Assembly: GCF_002278075.1 (NCBI RefSeq)
Contig: NZ_CP022992.1
Span: forward strand, 186,001 to 250,000
Origin: Paraburkholderia aromaticivorans
GTDB taxonomy: Bacteria > Pseudomonadota > Gammaproteobacteria > Burkholderiales > Burkholderiaceae
Direction of reading: 5' to 3'
DNA length: 64,000 bases
Below are positions 43,883 to 53,150 of this stretch, one piece after another. Position numbers and translations under genes: made by a program. Below the pieces are notes generated by a model that saw nothing but the letters and a program-made list of their open reading frames with translations, was not told where the DNA came from and made no database searches. Position 1 is the stretch's first letter, and each line of letters opens with the position of its first letter.

Positions 43883-45367
43883 ATGACGGACCTCTTCGAC
43901 AAGAACGGTAAGGTAGCAAACGTACCCAAGCACGGTGGGCACGCTTCAATTCGTCCTGGGAACTGGAAGAAGCAACTGGCTGACATTCTCAAGCAACGGG
44001 AGAACCTGCGGACGGTTCGCGGCGACCGCCGTGCAGCCGACAAGACGCGTGAAGCCCGTGCCAATATCCTCTATCAGGGCTTCCAAGATCTGCGCATCCT
44101 CGGATATCGGTTCGACACGATTACCAGCTTCCGGCAGAAGCACATGCAGGCGCTTGTTGATAAGTGGCTCGACGAGCGCAAGGCCGCTTCGACCATACAG
44201 AACAGGATCACGACCTTCCGTATCTTCTGCAACTGGATCGGTAAGCAGGGCCTTATCGGCCCGACCGCGCAGTACGTGAAAGACCCAAAGCGGGCCAAGC
44301 GCACGCTCTCTGCTCAGACGGACAAGAGCTGGTCGGGAAACGGCGTGGACGTAGACGATAAGTTGGCCGAGATTCGGCGGGCTGACGAGCGCGCCGGGCT
44401 GATGCTGCTCGCTGGCCGGACGTGGGGGCTGCGCCGCCTAGAGATGGTCTGTATCCGTCCATATGCGACCGTAGTAGTGGGAGGCACCACGAAAATCGTC
44501 GCATTCAGCGATGTGAAGGTGTCCCGCGAGGAACTGAAGGCCGCGATCGTCGCGAGCGGATCGGGTCTTCCCATCAAGAAAGGCACGAAGGGTGGCCGGT
44601 ATCGCGTGCTCCCTCTCGATACGCCGGAAAAGCTCGACGTTTTGCGCCAGCTTCAAGCCGCGGTGCAAGACCATGACGGCTTTCTCGGCTGGCCAGGTGA
44701 GTCGCTCAAGACCAATGTCCGCCGCCTTGACTATATCGCCCAGAAGTTCGGGCTGACGAAGGCCAAACTGGGCGTCACGCTCCACGGACTGCGCCACGAG
44801 GTCGCCAATAACGAGTTCGAGCACCTGTCGGGTGTGCAGAGCGCAATCCGGGGCGGCAATAGCCCGCTGCGCGGCGAAACGCGCGTGGCGGCTCAACTGG
44901 TGGCGCAGCTTCTCGGTCACTCCCGAGTGTCGATCATCAGTGCCTACTGCGGTAGCGTGGTCAACATGGGCGAAATACAGAAGAACCGCGCGATCGCGGA
45001 GCTGGATGCGCTTCAGCCGCACCTTGATGCGATCCGCGAGGCGCTCGAGCGCCACGACTTCGTCAGCCTCTACATGGTCGGTGCCCGGGCAATGGGTAAG
45101 CGTCGCCCGCAGGACGCGGCCGTTCCGTACGAGTTCATGACATTCGGGGAGGCCGGCCAACCCACGTATGCGCTGCGTGCTGAACTCGAGGCGCTGCTTT
45201 CGACGCCTGTGTACGTCCGGATCATGTCCGAGGAAGGAGATGAGGCGAGCGCGACCTACCTGAACAACATGCTTCAGGTAATCGATGGCACGAACGGCGG
45301 GACGGACCAGAGCGGCGACGATTTCGGACTGGAAGATGGAGGAATCGATGCTGCTCTTGAGTCGTGA
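43883..45367 (+). CDS. Tyrosine recombinase/integrase
   Basis: 494 residues. The catalytic set is visible: Arg near 184-185 (GLRRLEM), HGLRH with His301 and Arg304, LGHSR with His346, and the nucleophile Tyr355 in ISAYCG. An N-terminal SAM-like core-binding region (residues about 55-130) precedes it. The last 130 residues are an extra domain beyond the usual end of the family. It could resolve plasmid dimers, integrate, or invert a segment. Start chosen for CAGGAG nine bases upstream. Its end overlaps the next gene by 20 bp. Confidence 0.87.
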   Translation: MTDLFDKNGKVANVPKHGGHASIRPGNWKKQLADILKQRENLRTVRGDRRAADKTREARANILYQGFQDLRILGYRFDTITSFRQKHMQALVDKWLDERKAASTIQNRITTFRIFCNWIGKQGLIGPTAQYVKDPKRAKRTLSAQTDKSWSGNGVDVDDKLAEIRRADERAGLMLLAGRTWGLRRLEMVCIRPYATVVVGGTTKIVAFSDVKVSREELKAAIVASGSGLPIKKGTKGGRYRVLPLDTPEKLDVLRQLQAAVQDHDGFLGWPGESLKTNVRRLDYIAQKFGLTKAKLGVTLHGLRHEVANNEFEHLSGVQSAIRGGNSPLRGETRVAAQLVAQLLGHSRVSIISAYCGSVVNMGEIQKNRAIAELDALQPHLDAIREALERHDFVSLYMVGARAMGKRRPQDAAVPYEFMTFGEAGQPTYALRAELEALLSTPVYVRIMSEEGDEASATYLNNMLQVIDGTNGGTDQSGDDFGLEDGGIDAALES

Positions 45368-46142
45368 TGGGGTCGGGGAGAACGCACGGGAGGTTGCCTC
45401 CGAATGGGCGCGTGACGGCCGGAACTGGGTTTGCCGCTCGGCCGAGCATCCGGTTCGCTGGATGCTCGGTCAGGAAGCAGGCGAGGTGAAGGCCAAGCTC
45501 GTTGCGGATGGCGTTGACTACCGCCTGGTGCGCAACGGCTCGCTGCTCGATTTTCTGGCGGAAATCCTGACTGGAGCGACCAGCGGCGTATATGGCACCG
45601 CGGCTATGCCGATTCCGGTCAGCGATCGCCTGATGGGCGCAACGGCTCGGGAGTTCCGCGACGAATTCGGTGTGGACCTCCCCGGTGCGTGGGCAACGGT
45701 CATGGCTTGGTGCGACGGGTTCCAGATCGGACGTGTCGAAGTCTTCGGCACCGGCGCCGGCAGGACGGGCTACGTCTCGGTGGATGCGCCGCGCGGGATC
45801 GTGGTTGCGAATCGCGCTCTCCGGTCTTCTGTTTCCGCCCGGGTGCTCTGGCTCGGCGCGATGGTTGGTGTCTCGTTCGGGATCGATCTCGAATCCGGGG
45901 TGACGGTGGGTGTCACGGATTCTGACCGGAGTGTGTGGATCGCCACGCGCCGGCCAAGCGAAATGCTCGCGTGGCTGCTCGGCCTCGTGACAATCCGCGA
46001 GGTTGCCTTCCTCAATCCGCTGACCGAAGGCCACTGGCCTTCCCATGTGGCTGACTTACTCGCTTCCCCCGATCCTGTGCCAGCCATTCCGGAGCGGCGC
46101 TTCCCTGGTCGCGCGGGCGAGCAGGGTCGGTTTGGACTGTAG
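45348..46142 (+). CDS. Uncharacterised protein coupled to recombinase
   Basis: 264 residues from the ATG with GGAGGA five bases upstream, inside the end of the recombinase gene. No signal peptide; a moderately hydrophobic stretch (about 160-180) may be buried core. No family recognised. The overlap suggests co-translation with the recombinase. The 297 bp after it hold no recognisable gene or repeat. Confidence 0.72.
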   Translation: MLLLSRDGVGENAREVASEWARDGRNWVCRSAEHPVRWMLGQEAGEVKAKLVADGVDYRLVRNGSLLDFLAEILTGATSGVYGTAAMPIPVSDRLMGATAREFRDEFGVDLPGAWATVMAWCDGFQIGRVEVFGTGAGRTGYVSVDAPRGIVVANRALRSSVSARVLWLGAMVGVSFGIDLESGVTVGVTDSDRSVWIATRRPSEMLAWLLGLVTIREVAFLNPLTEGHWPSHVADLLASPDPVPAIPERRFPGRAGEQGRFGL

Positions 46143-46439
46143 GTAACCGGCTTCACGGCGCGGGCTGGTCTGGACAGCGACGAGTGGTGGTTTGTTGCGT
46201 ATCACTCGGGGGAGCGGCGCGTAAGAACTCGCTAATGAATTGTTGTTTAGCGCAATCATCCGTCTCGGAATGCCGGTCTTTGGATGGATTCACGAAGTTT
46301 TGGCCCGGAAATGCTTCTTCAGGTCCTCGATTTTGGATGTTTTCAGGTATTTCCCCGGGATTTTCGAGACTACACGCCTCGAATGCTGATCCCGGCCCTG
46401 TAGAACTGGTCACCATTTGACGTTGAGAGAGGGTGTGTG

Positions 46440-47006
46440 ATGGGTATCGAGCAAGGCGAGGGCGCCGCCGACGTGCTGCGCGAGGTTTTCGAGGTCAGCG
46501 ATGTCCGGACGCTGGATGCGTTTCGTGAGTATCAGTCCGACTGGCAGTGCTTCGTCGATCCGAAGCGGATGACGGTTGTCCGGGTTCCGCGCGAAACAAT
46601 GGCGAAGATCTTGATGGGCGGGAACACGTTCCAGATGTTCCAGTCCTTTGGCGGACTGGATCTCTGCTGGCTCGAAGTGGGCATGTACGGCATGGAGTGC
46701 TGCCGGCCATTCTCCCGGTCGGAATGCGAGCAGTTGATCAAGACCATGCGGGCCTGGCTCACATCCGATCAGGCCGAGCGTGAGATGCGCGCCGTTGGCA
46801 CCGACCGCCGCTATGTGCAGGGCAAGCTGGACCAGTTGGCGAAGCTGCTGGCACCGGACCCGGAGCAAGCTCCAGACCACTTCTTCAATACGTGGCTCTT
46901 CCTGACGGTTGAGCGTTTCCTCGACGACGATCGTGGACTGAACGAGATGTGCGAGCTCGCCGACGACTACGCCGACCGCTACTGGGGCGAGTGCGCTGAC
47001 CACTGA
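46440..47006 (+). CDS. Uncharacterised protein
   Basis: 188 residues, acidic, soluble, Cys-containing (WQCFVD, MECCRPF). No family recognised. GAGAGAGGG lies before the start; GTG 46437 is an alternative start. Codon use is like the neighbouring genes, which supports a real gene. Confidence 0.7.
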   Translation: MGIEQGEGAADVLREVFEVSDVRTLDAFREYQSDWQCFVDPKRMTVVRVPRETMAKILMGGNTFQMFQSFGGLDLCWLEVGMYGMECCRPFSRSECEQLIKTMRAWLTSDQAEREMRAVGTDRRYVQGKLDQLAKLLAPDPEQAPDHFFNTWLFLTVERFLDDDRGLNEMCELADDYADRYWGECADH

Positions 47007-47048
47007 CGAGGAAAGCTTGACGTGTGTCGTGAATCCTGACTGGATGAG

Positions 47049-47999
47049 TCAGAAGTGATGGAAGAGCCGCGCTGCTTCCACGCCAGCGATCAGCCAGATC
47101 GCAAGCGGCGCGAAGGCTCCAGCGAGCGAAGCCGCGAGGAACGGAATACGTGAGGCTCCGCGCGATGACGCGGCGTATGCCCGCGCCCGGTCGATCGCTC
47201 CACTGACCATGTTGCGCACCAGTTCGTCCGGTTCCGCCTGTACATCCCAGCCGGAATACCACGCCATGTCCGAGTTGTGGATCTCACCCACGAAAAGCGA
47301 TACCTCGCTCGCGCCGGCCAGCCTCGCGCGCTCGACGGCGTATTCGAGCATGTGGACGCTTCGCAACGGAATGTTGATGTACGGCTCGATGCGCGCCAGC
47401 CAGAACCAGTCCGAGTCCGGAAAGACTGGCCCGGCAAACCGGCCCGCACGCCGGCGTCGGCGGCAGTTCTCGGCGAGGTATTCGTGGGGCGCCAGGAATC
47501 CGGCGATGCGGCGGCGCTCGTCCGGCGACAGCAGGTGAAATGCTGGGGAACCGCCGATGTCCTGTAGGCGGCGCACACCGCCGGCGCCGAAGCGGTCGGT
47601 CAGCGTGCGGCCTTCGCGTCTCGCCTGCCGAACGACGCTGGCCAACTGCCAGGGCATCAGCGACACCGCGATCTGCATCATGAATGCGTCCCGTGGCGGT
47701 ATTTCGAGCCAGTCGTCCATCTCCACGTCGAGACCTTCGAACAGCCGCATGAATTGGGTCTCGCCGAACCGCAGACCGGGCGCGGCCTTGATCGTCCGAT
47801 TGACGAACTCCCGGTATTGCTGGTTCGTTCCGCCCCTCAGACCGTGCAGCACGCCGTATACGTGGCACCGGATGTCCCGGTACGTGAAGCTGACGGCGTC
47901 GAGATGATCGGGCATCGGCTGCTCGCCGGAGAGCAGATCGTTCACGGCCACGTACTGTCCGGCCGGAGTGCGTTGCGGAAGGTGTGGATCGCGGTGCAT
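47049..47999 (-). CDS. Uncharacterised protein with C-terminal membrane anchor
   Basis: 316 residues. The body is soluble with a GETQFMRLFEGLDVE and a VGEIHNSDMAWYSGWD segment. The last 30 residues form one hydrophobic helix (FLAASLAGAFAPLAIWLIAGVEAA), suggesting tail anchoring. The GE.H..D. pattern faintly recalls TraB/PrgY-type proteins, but that is not enough to assign it. No ribosome-binding site precedes 47999; ATG 47915 is a possible alternative. It is divergent from the gene at 48153. Confidence 0.65.
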   Translation of the reverse strand: MHRDPHLPQRTPAGQYVAVNDLLSGEQPMPDHLDAVSFTYRDIRCHVYGVLHGLRGGTNQQYREFVNRTIKAAPGLRFGETQFMRLFEGLDVEMDDWLEIPPRDAFMMQIAVSLMPWQLASVVRQARREGRTLTDRFGAGGVRRLQDIGGSPAFHLLSPDERRRIAGFLAPHEYLAENCRRRRRAGRFAGPVFPDSDWFWLARIEPYINIPLRSVHMLEYAVERARLAGASEVSLFVGEIHNSDMAWYSGWDVQAEPDELVRNMVSGAIDRARAYAASSRGASRIPFLAASLAGAFAPLAIWLIAGVEAARLFHHF

Positions 48000-48043
48000 G
48001 GTGGAGTGCGTTTGGGGGGATTCTGGCCCGTAGGCATATATAC

Positions 48044-48056
48044 TTCCTGACAGGAA
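48044..48056. promoter_or_regulatory. Palindromic operator 9 (TTCCTGACAGGAA)
   Basis: A perfect consensus copy overlapping TATATACT on the plus strand, 97 bp before the gene at 48153. It ties this uncharacterised block to the same control as the transfer genes. Confidence 0.75.
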
Positions 48057-48152
48057 GCTAGAGGCGCAGGATACCCGATGTGTCTGCCGGATGGGGATGC
48101 GCGAGTTTCTTCGCTGCGCAGACGATTCCGGAACCGAAACTGCGGAGATCCC

Positions 48153-48722
48153 ATGCCGACATCACCTGACAATCCGGTCTGTAACGACAGCCTGTTCTCG
48201 CTGGCGCTCAATGCGTGCGTCGAAGCCGTTCTGATGCGGTTGCTCGTCACGGCCGGCGACCTCCATACGGAAGCGTTCGATCGGCATCGCCGCCGCGCTT
48301 GGGAATTTGCCGACCGGGCAGGCCACCTGTATGCCGACGAGCTCATGCCGTATCTGCTCGGTGGCGATTCCGAGACGGTCGAGGGCTGGGCGCAGGGCGT
48401 CGAACGCCGGCGCAAAGAGCGGCAGGACACGGAAGAATGCGCCCGGCGCCAGGCGCGCGAGGCGCTGATCCGCGCAAAGGACTGGGCCGTGTTCGGGCTT
48501 CCCGCACCGGAGCAACTACTGGTTGACCTTCAGGACGGTGAGTCGCGCCTCATCTGCGGCCATCGACTGTTTCCGGATGGGAACTGCGTGCGCTTCGCCG
48601 ATCCTTTCGGTGATCACGGCTTCTTTTTCCTCGGCGATCCGCGGGACATGACGGTTGCCGATATCGAGCCCTTCCTAACGGATATGGCCCGCGGCGAGGA
48701 ATGGCACGCTGGCCTCTACTGA
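48153..48722 (+). CDS. Uncharacterised protein under operator 9
   Basis: 189 residues, soluble, rich in Arg/Glu in the middle (residues about 85-115, probably a charged helix), with an acidic C-terminal half. The start ATG has GGAGATCCC upstream. No family recognised. It is the first gene after operator 9 and so may be expressed with the transfer functions. Confidence 0.7.
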   Translation: MPTSPDNPVCNDSLFSLALNACVEAVLMRLLVTAGDLHTEAFDRHRRRAWEFADRAGHLYADELMPYLLGGDSETVEGWAQGVERRRKERQDTEECARRQAREALIRAKDWAVFGLPAPEQLLVDLQDGESRLICGHRLFPDGNCVRFADPFGDHGFFFLGDPRDMTVADIEPFLTDMARGEEWHAGLY

Positions 48723-48813
48723 TCCACCGGGCGCGGCAGCCTTGATCTGCCGCGCTGACCCGGTATGGTCTTTCCTGAACCACGGATTCCACGGATCAAC
48801 ACGAAGGAGTGAC

Positions 48814-49659
48814 ATGAACGGACAGGACAACGACGAGGAACCCGACTATCAGGACGCGTTCAAGCGTGCGTGCGCGGACATGGGCGCGATCAATGCGCTA
48901 CTCGGCTTCGACGATCATCCCGGTATCGATTGCATCCTCCGCGCGATCACCGATCTCTACCTGGCCCGCAGGATCAGTTCGATTCCGGAAGGGTTGACGG
49001 CCGCACTGACGCGATACGATGCCCTGATGGCATCCGTGGATGGTTGCACAGACGGCGGCTGCGTCATTCGGGCACCGAAGGGGATGCACACCAACGGCGG
49101 ATGCCGGTGCACACGCGCAGAGTACAAGATGCAACGCGCAATGTATGCGGCGAAGGAACTGCGTCGCGCCGTCGCCGCGCTCTCCGAGCAGCCGGCCGCC
49201 AGCGCGAGCTCTGCCGACTTGCCGGAAGCGGTGATTCTCGCGCCGTTCATCGAGAGCGGCGCATTCGACCGGGGCGCAGGTGGCGCGGTGGAAGGCGGGA
49301 AAATCAAGGGCTCCGACTACAGGGAAGAAATCTTGTCGAGCGTGCGTAAGCTGTTCGGCGTCGTTCAGCAACCGGTGGGCGGAACGAGCGACGCGCAGGC
49401 GGCCCGAGCGATCGAGATTGCCGACCAGAGCATGATCGAGCTGCTGCTTTCCCACGCGGTGCGCTTCGATGCGCTCACCCCCGCATTTGGTCTGTCGACT
49501 GAAGACGGCACCGAAGTGGAAACGCTCGAGGAAGCCGACCCTGCGATCCAGGAGGCGTTCGAGTGGCTTCAGTCGCGGGGCATGGCCGAACTCCTGGAAG
49601 AAGCCAGCGGTGCGTGCATCCTACTGAAGGGCCACGCGCTCGAATACCTGAACGTCTGA
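48814..49659 (+). CDS. Uncharacterised protein with Cys cluster
   Basis: 281 residues from the ATG with AAGGAG upstream. Four cysteines cluster near residues 73-103 (CTDGGC then GGCRC), a possible metal site. The rest is acidic and helical. No family recognised. It follows the previous gene in the same direction, 91 bp apart. Confidence 0.7.
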   Translation: MNGQDNDEEPDYQDAFKRACADMGAINALLGFDDHPGIDCILRAITDLYLARRISSIPEGLTAALTRYDALMASVDGCTDGGCVIRAPKGMHTNGGCRCTRAEYKMQRAMYAAKELRRAVAALSEQPAASASSADLPEAVILAPFIESGAFDRGAGGAVEGGKIKGSDYREEILSSVRKLFGVVQQPVGGTSDAQAARAIEIADQSMIELLLSHAVRFDALTPAFGLSTEDGTEVETLEEADPAIQEAFEWLQSRGMAELLEEASGACILLKGHALEYLNV

Positions 49660-49802
49660 CCAGACCCGACGCACTCATCCAAGCTGCAAGGCACCACAGA
49701 ATGCGCCAGGCGCAACTTTACTGGGTGCGCGCGTTTCGCGGTCGATACGCCAGTGTCAATACCGAATGCAGCTTTAACCGTTTGTGTAGATCATCCCGGT
49801 CT

Positions 49803-50165
49803 TCATTCAAGGGTTTCGACGACATCGAAGATGCCGTCGAACTGATGCTTCGGAAATGCCGTACGCCACGCGTGCACCTCTCGCTCAAGTTCCTCTCGCG
49901 TGGGAACGGGCTCCCGTCGCTCACAATTCTGCGCGGCGATCATCGCCCGATAGGCTTCTGCGATCGCCGGGCCGAGTCCCGGGCAATGCATCGCCGCTCC
50001 GCCCGACATGCAGATCCGCACACCTTCGATCGCGCAGCCGTGTTTCGGTGCGACCTGGACGTACCAGTCGCCATTGCCGCCGGGAAAGATGACGAGCGCG
50101 CGCTGCTCATCGTCAGGCAGATCCCGATCGTCTGTCACGTACAGGGCCTTCACGATATCGGACAT
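49803..50165 (-). CDS. Uncharacterised small protein
   Basis: 120 residues, soluble, with an N-terminal beta-rich half (ALVIFPGGNGDWYVQVAP) and a helical C-terminus. No family recognised. Convergent with the preceding gene and separated from it by 143 bp. No strong ribosome-binding site, but AGGTTTCC lies upstream of the start on the coding strand. Confidence 0.65.
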   Translation of the reverse strand: MSDIVKALYVTDDRDLPDDEQRALVIFPGGNGDWYVQVAPKHGCAIEGVRICMSGGAAMHCPGLGPAIAEAYRAMIAAQNCERREPVPTREELEREVHAWRTAFPKHQFDGIFDVVETLE

Positions 50166-50321
50166 GGAAACCTCTTCGGTTCGCTTTTCTACTCCGGCGA
50201 GCCTGCGTGAATCCGATTGTGCCCGCCGAAGCAGTCACGGTGGTTAGGCGCTCGCCTTAGTACTACAGCCGTAACTATTTATCGCCTATATTAGTTAGTA
50301 ATACTACTTATATAGCGCGAT

Positions 50322-50430
50322 ATGAAAACACTCGTGAGTACGTGGGAACGTGAGCTGGAAGCATTGCATGAGCGTCTCGCGGTCAATTTCAGTCGTTCGG
50401 AATCGCGGGAGCGGTCCCTTTCTTATCTAA
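50322..50430 (+). pseudogene. IS701-like transposase, N-terminal remnant
   Basis: About 36 codons (WERELEALHERLAVNF, then RSLSYL) resemble the start of IS701-type transposases. The frame then hits the IS5-family element. The rest of this transposase is not found on the other side, where an unrelated IS1182-type remnant begins, so the junction is older than the IS5 insertion or arose by deletion. Confidence 0.55.
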
Positions 50431-51344
50431 GAGACTGTTTCATAAAGGCTGTTCGGTGCGCTGAAGAGTGTTCCAGCAAATCAGGCAGCAACCGAGTTTG
50501 AGGAACGCGCCGTGAATGTCGGCACGACGCTCGAAGCGAATACGGAGTCGACGGAAGTGATGCAACCAGGCATGCGTGCGTTCAACGACCCAGCGATGTT
50601 TGCCAAGGCCGCTGCCGTGTTCGGTACGGCGCCTGGCAATCACTGGCTCGATACCGCGATTGCGCAATGCTCTTCGATGTCGCTCGGAGTCGTAACCGCG
50701 ATCGGCGTAGACAACGCGCGGTCTCTGCAGTGGGTGGCCACGCAATCCGCGAATCGGCGGAATCGCGTCGATCAGCGGCAGCAATTGCGTGACGTCGTGG
50801 ACGTTGGCGCCAGTCAGGATCGCGGCGAGCGGCGTGCCGTTGGCGTCGGTGACGATATGGTGCTTGGAACCGGGTCGTGCGCGATCAGTGGGGTTTGGCC
50901 CAGTTTTTGGCCCGCCCCAACAGCACGAATCGATGAAGAGTCGACAGCGGCTCGCGAGAAATCGATCTGGTCTGCCGCACGCAGCTTCGCGAGCAGCAAC
51001 ACGTGCAACCGGTCCCACACGCCAGCAGCTTGCCAGTCGCGAAGCCGTCGCCAACATGTCACGCCCGAGCCGCAACCCATCTCGGCGGGCAAGTCGCGCC
51101 AGCGCAGTCCGGTCTTGAGCACGAACAAGATTCCGGTCAGCGCGGCGCGATCCGATACCGGCAGACGGCCCGGGTTCTTCTTGCGTCGAGGCTTGGGTGG
51201 CGGTAGTAACGGCTTGATCAGTGTCCACAATTCGTCGTCAATGATCGGCTTGCCCATCTCCTCGGCCTCGGTTGTTCCGATGCCTGAGGTTAACAGCTCG
51301 CCGCGAAAGTTAACAGCCCCTCAGGGCCTTTATGAAACCGTCTC
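50431..51344 (-). mobile_element. IS5-family insertion sequence
   Basis: 914 bp with imperfect terminal inverted repeats (GAGAC-T/G-GTTTCATAAAGGC at both tips) and a 3-bp target duplication TAA. It holds one transposase gene in two overlapping frames. Confidence 0.9.
50440..51257 (-). CDS. IS5-family transposase made by -1 frameshift
   Basis: The upstream frame (51257 to 50814) encodes the N-terminal half (MGKPIIDDELWTLIKPLLPP, RLRDWQAAGVWDRL, VDSSSIRA). The downstream frame (ending at 50440) encodes the catalytic C-terminal half (PGSKHHIVTDANGTPLA, VYADRGYDS, WVVERTHAWL). They overlap at GGCCAAAAACTGG, and moving one base back on the A-run joins them, the usual IS5/IS427 arrangement. Both halves look intact, so the gene is probably functional. 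Confidence 0.85.
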
Positions 51345-52010
51345 TAAGTTTATCAACGCCCATTTCCGTACGCGCCAGCCTGGCCATCGACGTGAGTTGG
51401 TCTCGATCAATTCCATCATTGGTGACCTGGTGCGCGACGATCAAATGGTGCTTTGCATCGACCGCTACCTGGACGTTGTAGCCGACGACTCCGGTTCCCC
51501 GAGTCTTCATCGAACGCGCGTCCGGGTCCGTGAGCGACACCTGCTTGTCCGGTGCCGCGTCGAGCTTGACTTCGACCTGTTTGAGGATTTGCATCTGCTC
51601 CTTGAGAGCCGCAATCTTGTCTTGCAGCCGTTCTGTCTTCGCCTTCGCGATCGTCGGCTCCTGACGATCGGCGGTGTCCATTTCTACCAGATAACGGCTA
51701 ATGCTTGCCTCGATATCCCGCATGCGGCGTTCCAGTTTCGCGCTCGTGAAGTTGCGATCGCGATGGTTCACAGCCTTAAACTTGCTGCCGTCTATCGCAA
51801 CGAGCGCCTCGGAGAACAGGTTCAGGCGTTGGCACAGCACAACGAACTGGCGACAGACGCTGCGGATCGCCTTGCCATTATCTTTGCGGAACCTCGCAAT
51901 GGTCTTGAAGTCGGGCACCAGACGACCCGTGAGCCACATCAATTCGACGTTGCGCTGTGCCTCGCGCTCAAGCCGTCGACTGGATTGAATTCGGTTCAGG
52001 TAGCCGTAGA
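51345..52010 (-). pseudogene. IS1182-like transposase, middle fragment
   Basis: About 220 residues from GYLNRIQSSRRLEREAQRN to ARTEMGVDKL, including the conserved WLTGRLVPDFKTIARFRKDN segment and the DGSKFKAVN region of IS1182 transposases. The N-terminal part lies beyond the IS1111-type insertion, and the C-terminal part is missing at the IS5 element. Confidence 0.85.
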
Positions 52011-52121
52011 TGAATGAAAGGGACTTCCCCATCCCGATGTTTCGGCGGAAGCCGCGAACCAGCATCGGCGTACCATTGTTCGGTCCCGATCGTTTAACCG
52101 CATCGACATCAGGAGAAGTTC

Positions 52122-53150
52122 ATGACCCTTGCTACGTTAGGAATCGATCTTGCAAAGAACGTCTTTGCCGTTCATGGTGTGGACAAGGCCGGCAAAGCCG
52201 TACTGATCAAGCCACGTGTCATGCGCGATCAATTGGCGGCACTTATCGCACAACTTCCGCCTTGTCTGATCGGTATGGAAGCCTGCTCAGGCGCACACCA
52301 TTGGGCACGGATGTTCCAGCAACACGGGCACACGGTAAAGCTCATGGCGTCGAAACTGGTTGCGCCGTACCGGATGTCAGGCAAGCGGGGCAAGAACGAT
52401 GCCGCTGACGCGGCTGCCATCTGTGAAGCTGTCACGCGGCCTAACATGCGGTTTGTGCCCCTTAAGGACGAACACCAACAGGCGGCCCTTTGCCTGCATC
52501 GCACGCGTCAGGGTTTTATCGAAGAGCGCACAGCGACCTATAACCGTGTGCGCGGCCTTCTGTCCGAGTTCGGCATTGTGTTGCCGCAGAGCCCGGGAAA
52601 GTTGCGCAGCAACATCGCGGTCCGTATGGATGATGCCTTGCCTGGCTGGGCAAATCGCTGCATTCGAGATCTGCTCGAACACATCAATCGGCTGGAAGAG
52701 CGTCTCGGCGAGTACGATCGTGCCATTGGTGAGCTTGCGCGCCAGGATGAGCGCAGCCGCAGGCTCATGGAATTGCGCGGGATAGGGCCCACCACGGCCA
52801 GCGCATTGCTCGCCACTCTCGGCGCCGCCCTCGACTTCAGGAACGGCCGGCAGGTAGCTGCATGGCTTGGATTGACGCCTTCGCAATATAGCAGTGGTGG
52901 CAAAGCCCGGCTCGGAGGCATAACCAAGGCTGGCGACGCCTACGTACGTACGCTACTGGTAAGCGGCGCACGCGCCGTGATGGCAAATCTGCGGGATAAG
53001 CAAGACCGGCTGAGCCGGTGGATCAGGAGCCTCGTTGAGCGGCGTGGATACTGGCGCGCGGCGGTCGCTATTGCCGCCAAGAATGCGCGGATGGCGTGGG
53101 CGGTTTTGAAGTACGGTGATGCTTTCCAACTAGAACCGGTGGAAGCCTGA
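52122..53150 (+). CDS. IS110-family DEDD transposase
   Basis: 342 residues. N-terminal RuvC-like DEDD domain (GIDLAKNVFAVHG, GMEACSGAHHW, KNDAADA) and C-terminal transposase-20 domain (RGIGPTTASALLA, WLGLTPSQYSSGGK), with the serine of that motif present. Full length. These recombinases act with a guide RNA from the same element. Confidence 0.95.
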   Translation: MTLATLGIDLAKNVFAVHGVDKAGKAVLIKPRVMRDQLAALIAQLPPCLIGMEACSGAHHWARMFQQHGHTVKLMASKLVAPYRMSGKRGKNDAADAAAICEAVTRPNMRFVPLKDEHQQAALCLHRTRQGFIEERTATYNRVRGLLSEFGIVLPQSPGKLRSNIAVRMDDALPGWANRCIRDLLEHINRLEERLGEYDRAIGELARQDERSRRLMELRGIGPTTASALLATLGAALDFRNGRQVAAWLGLTPSQYSSGGKARLGGITKAGDAYVRTLLVSGARAVMANLRDKQDRLSRWIRSLVERRGYWRAAVAIAAKNARMAWAVLKYGDAFQLEPVEA

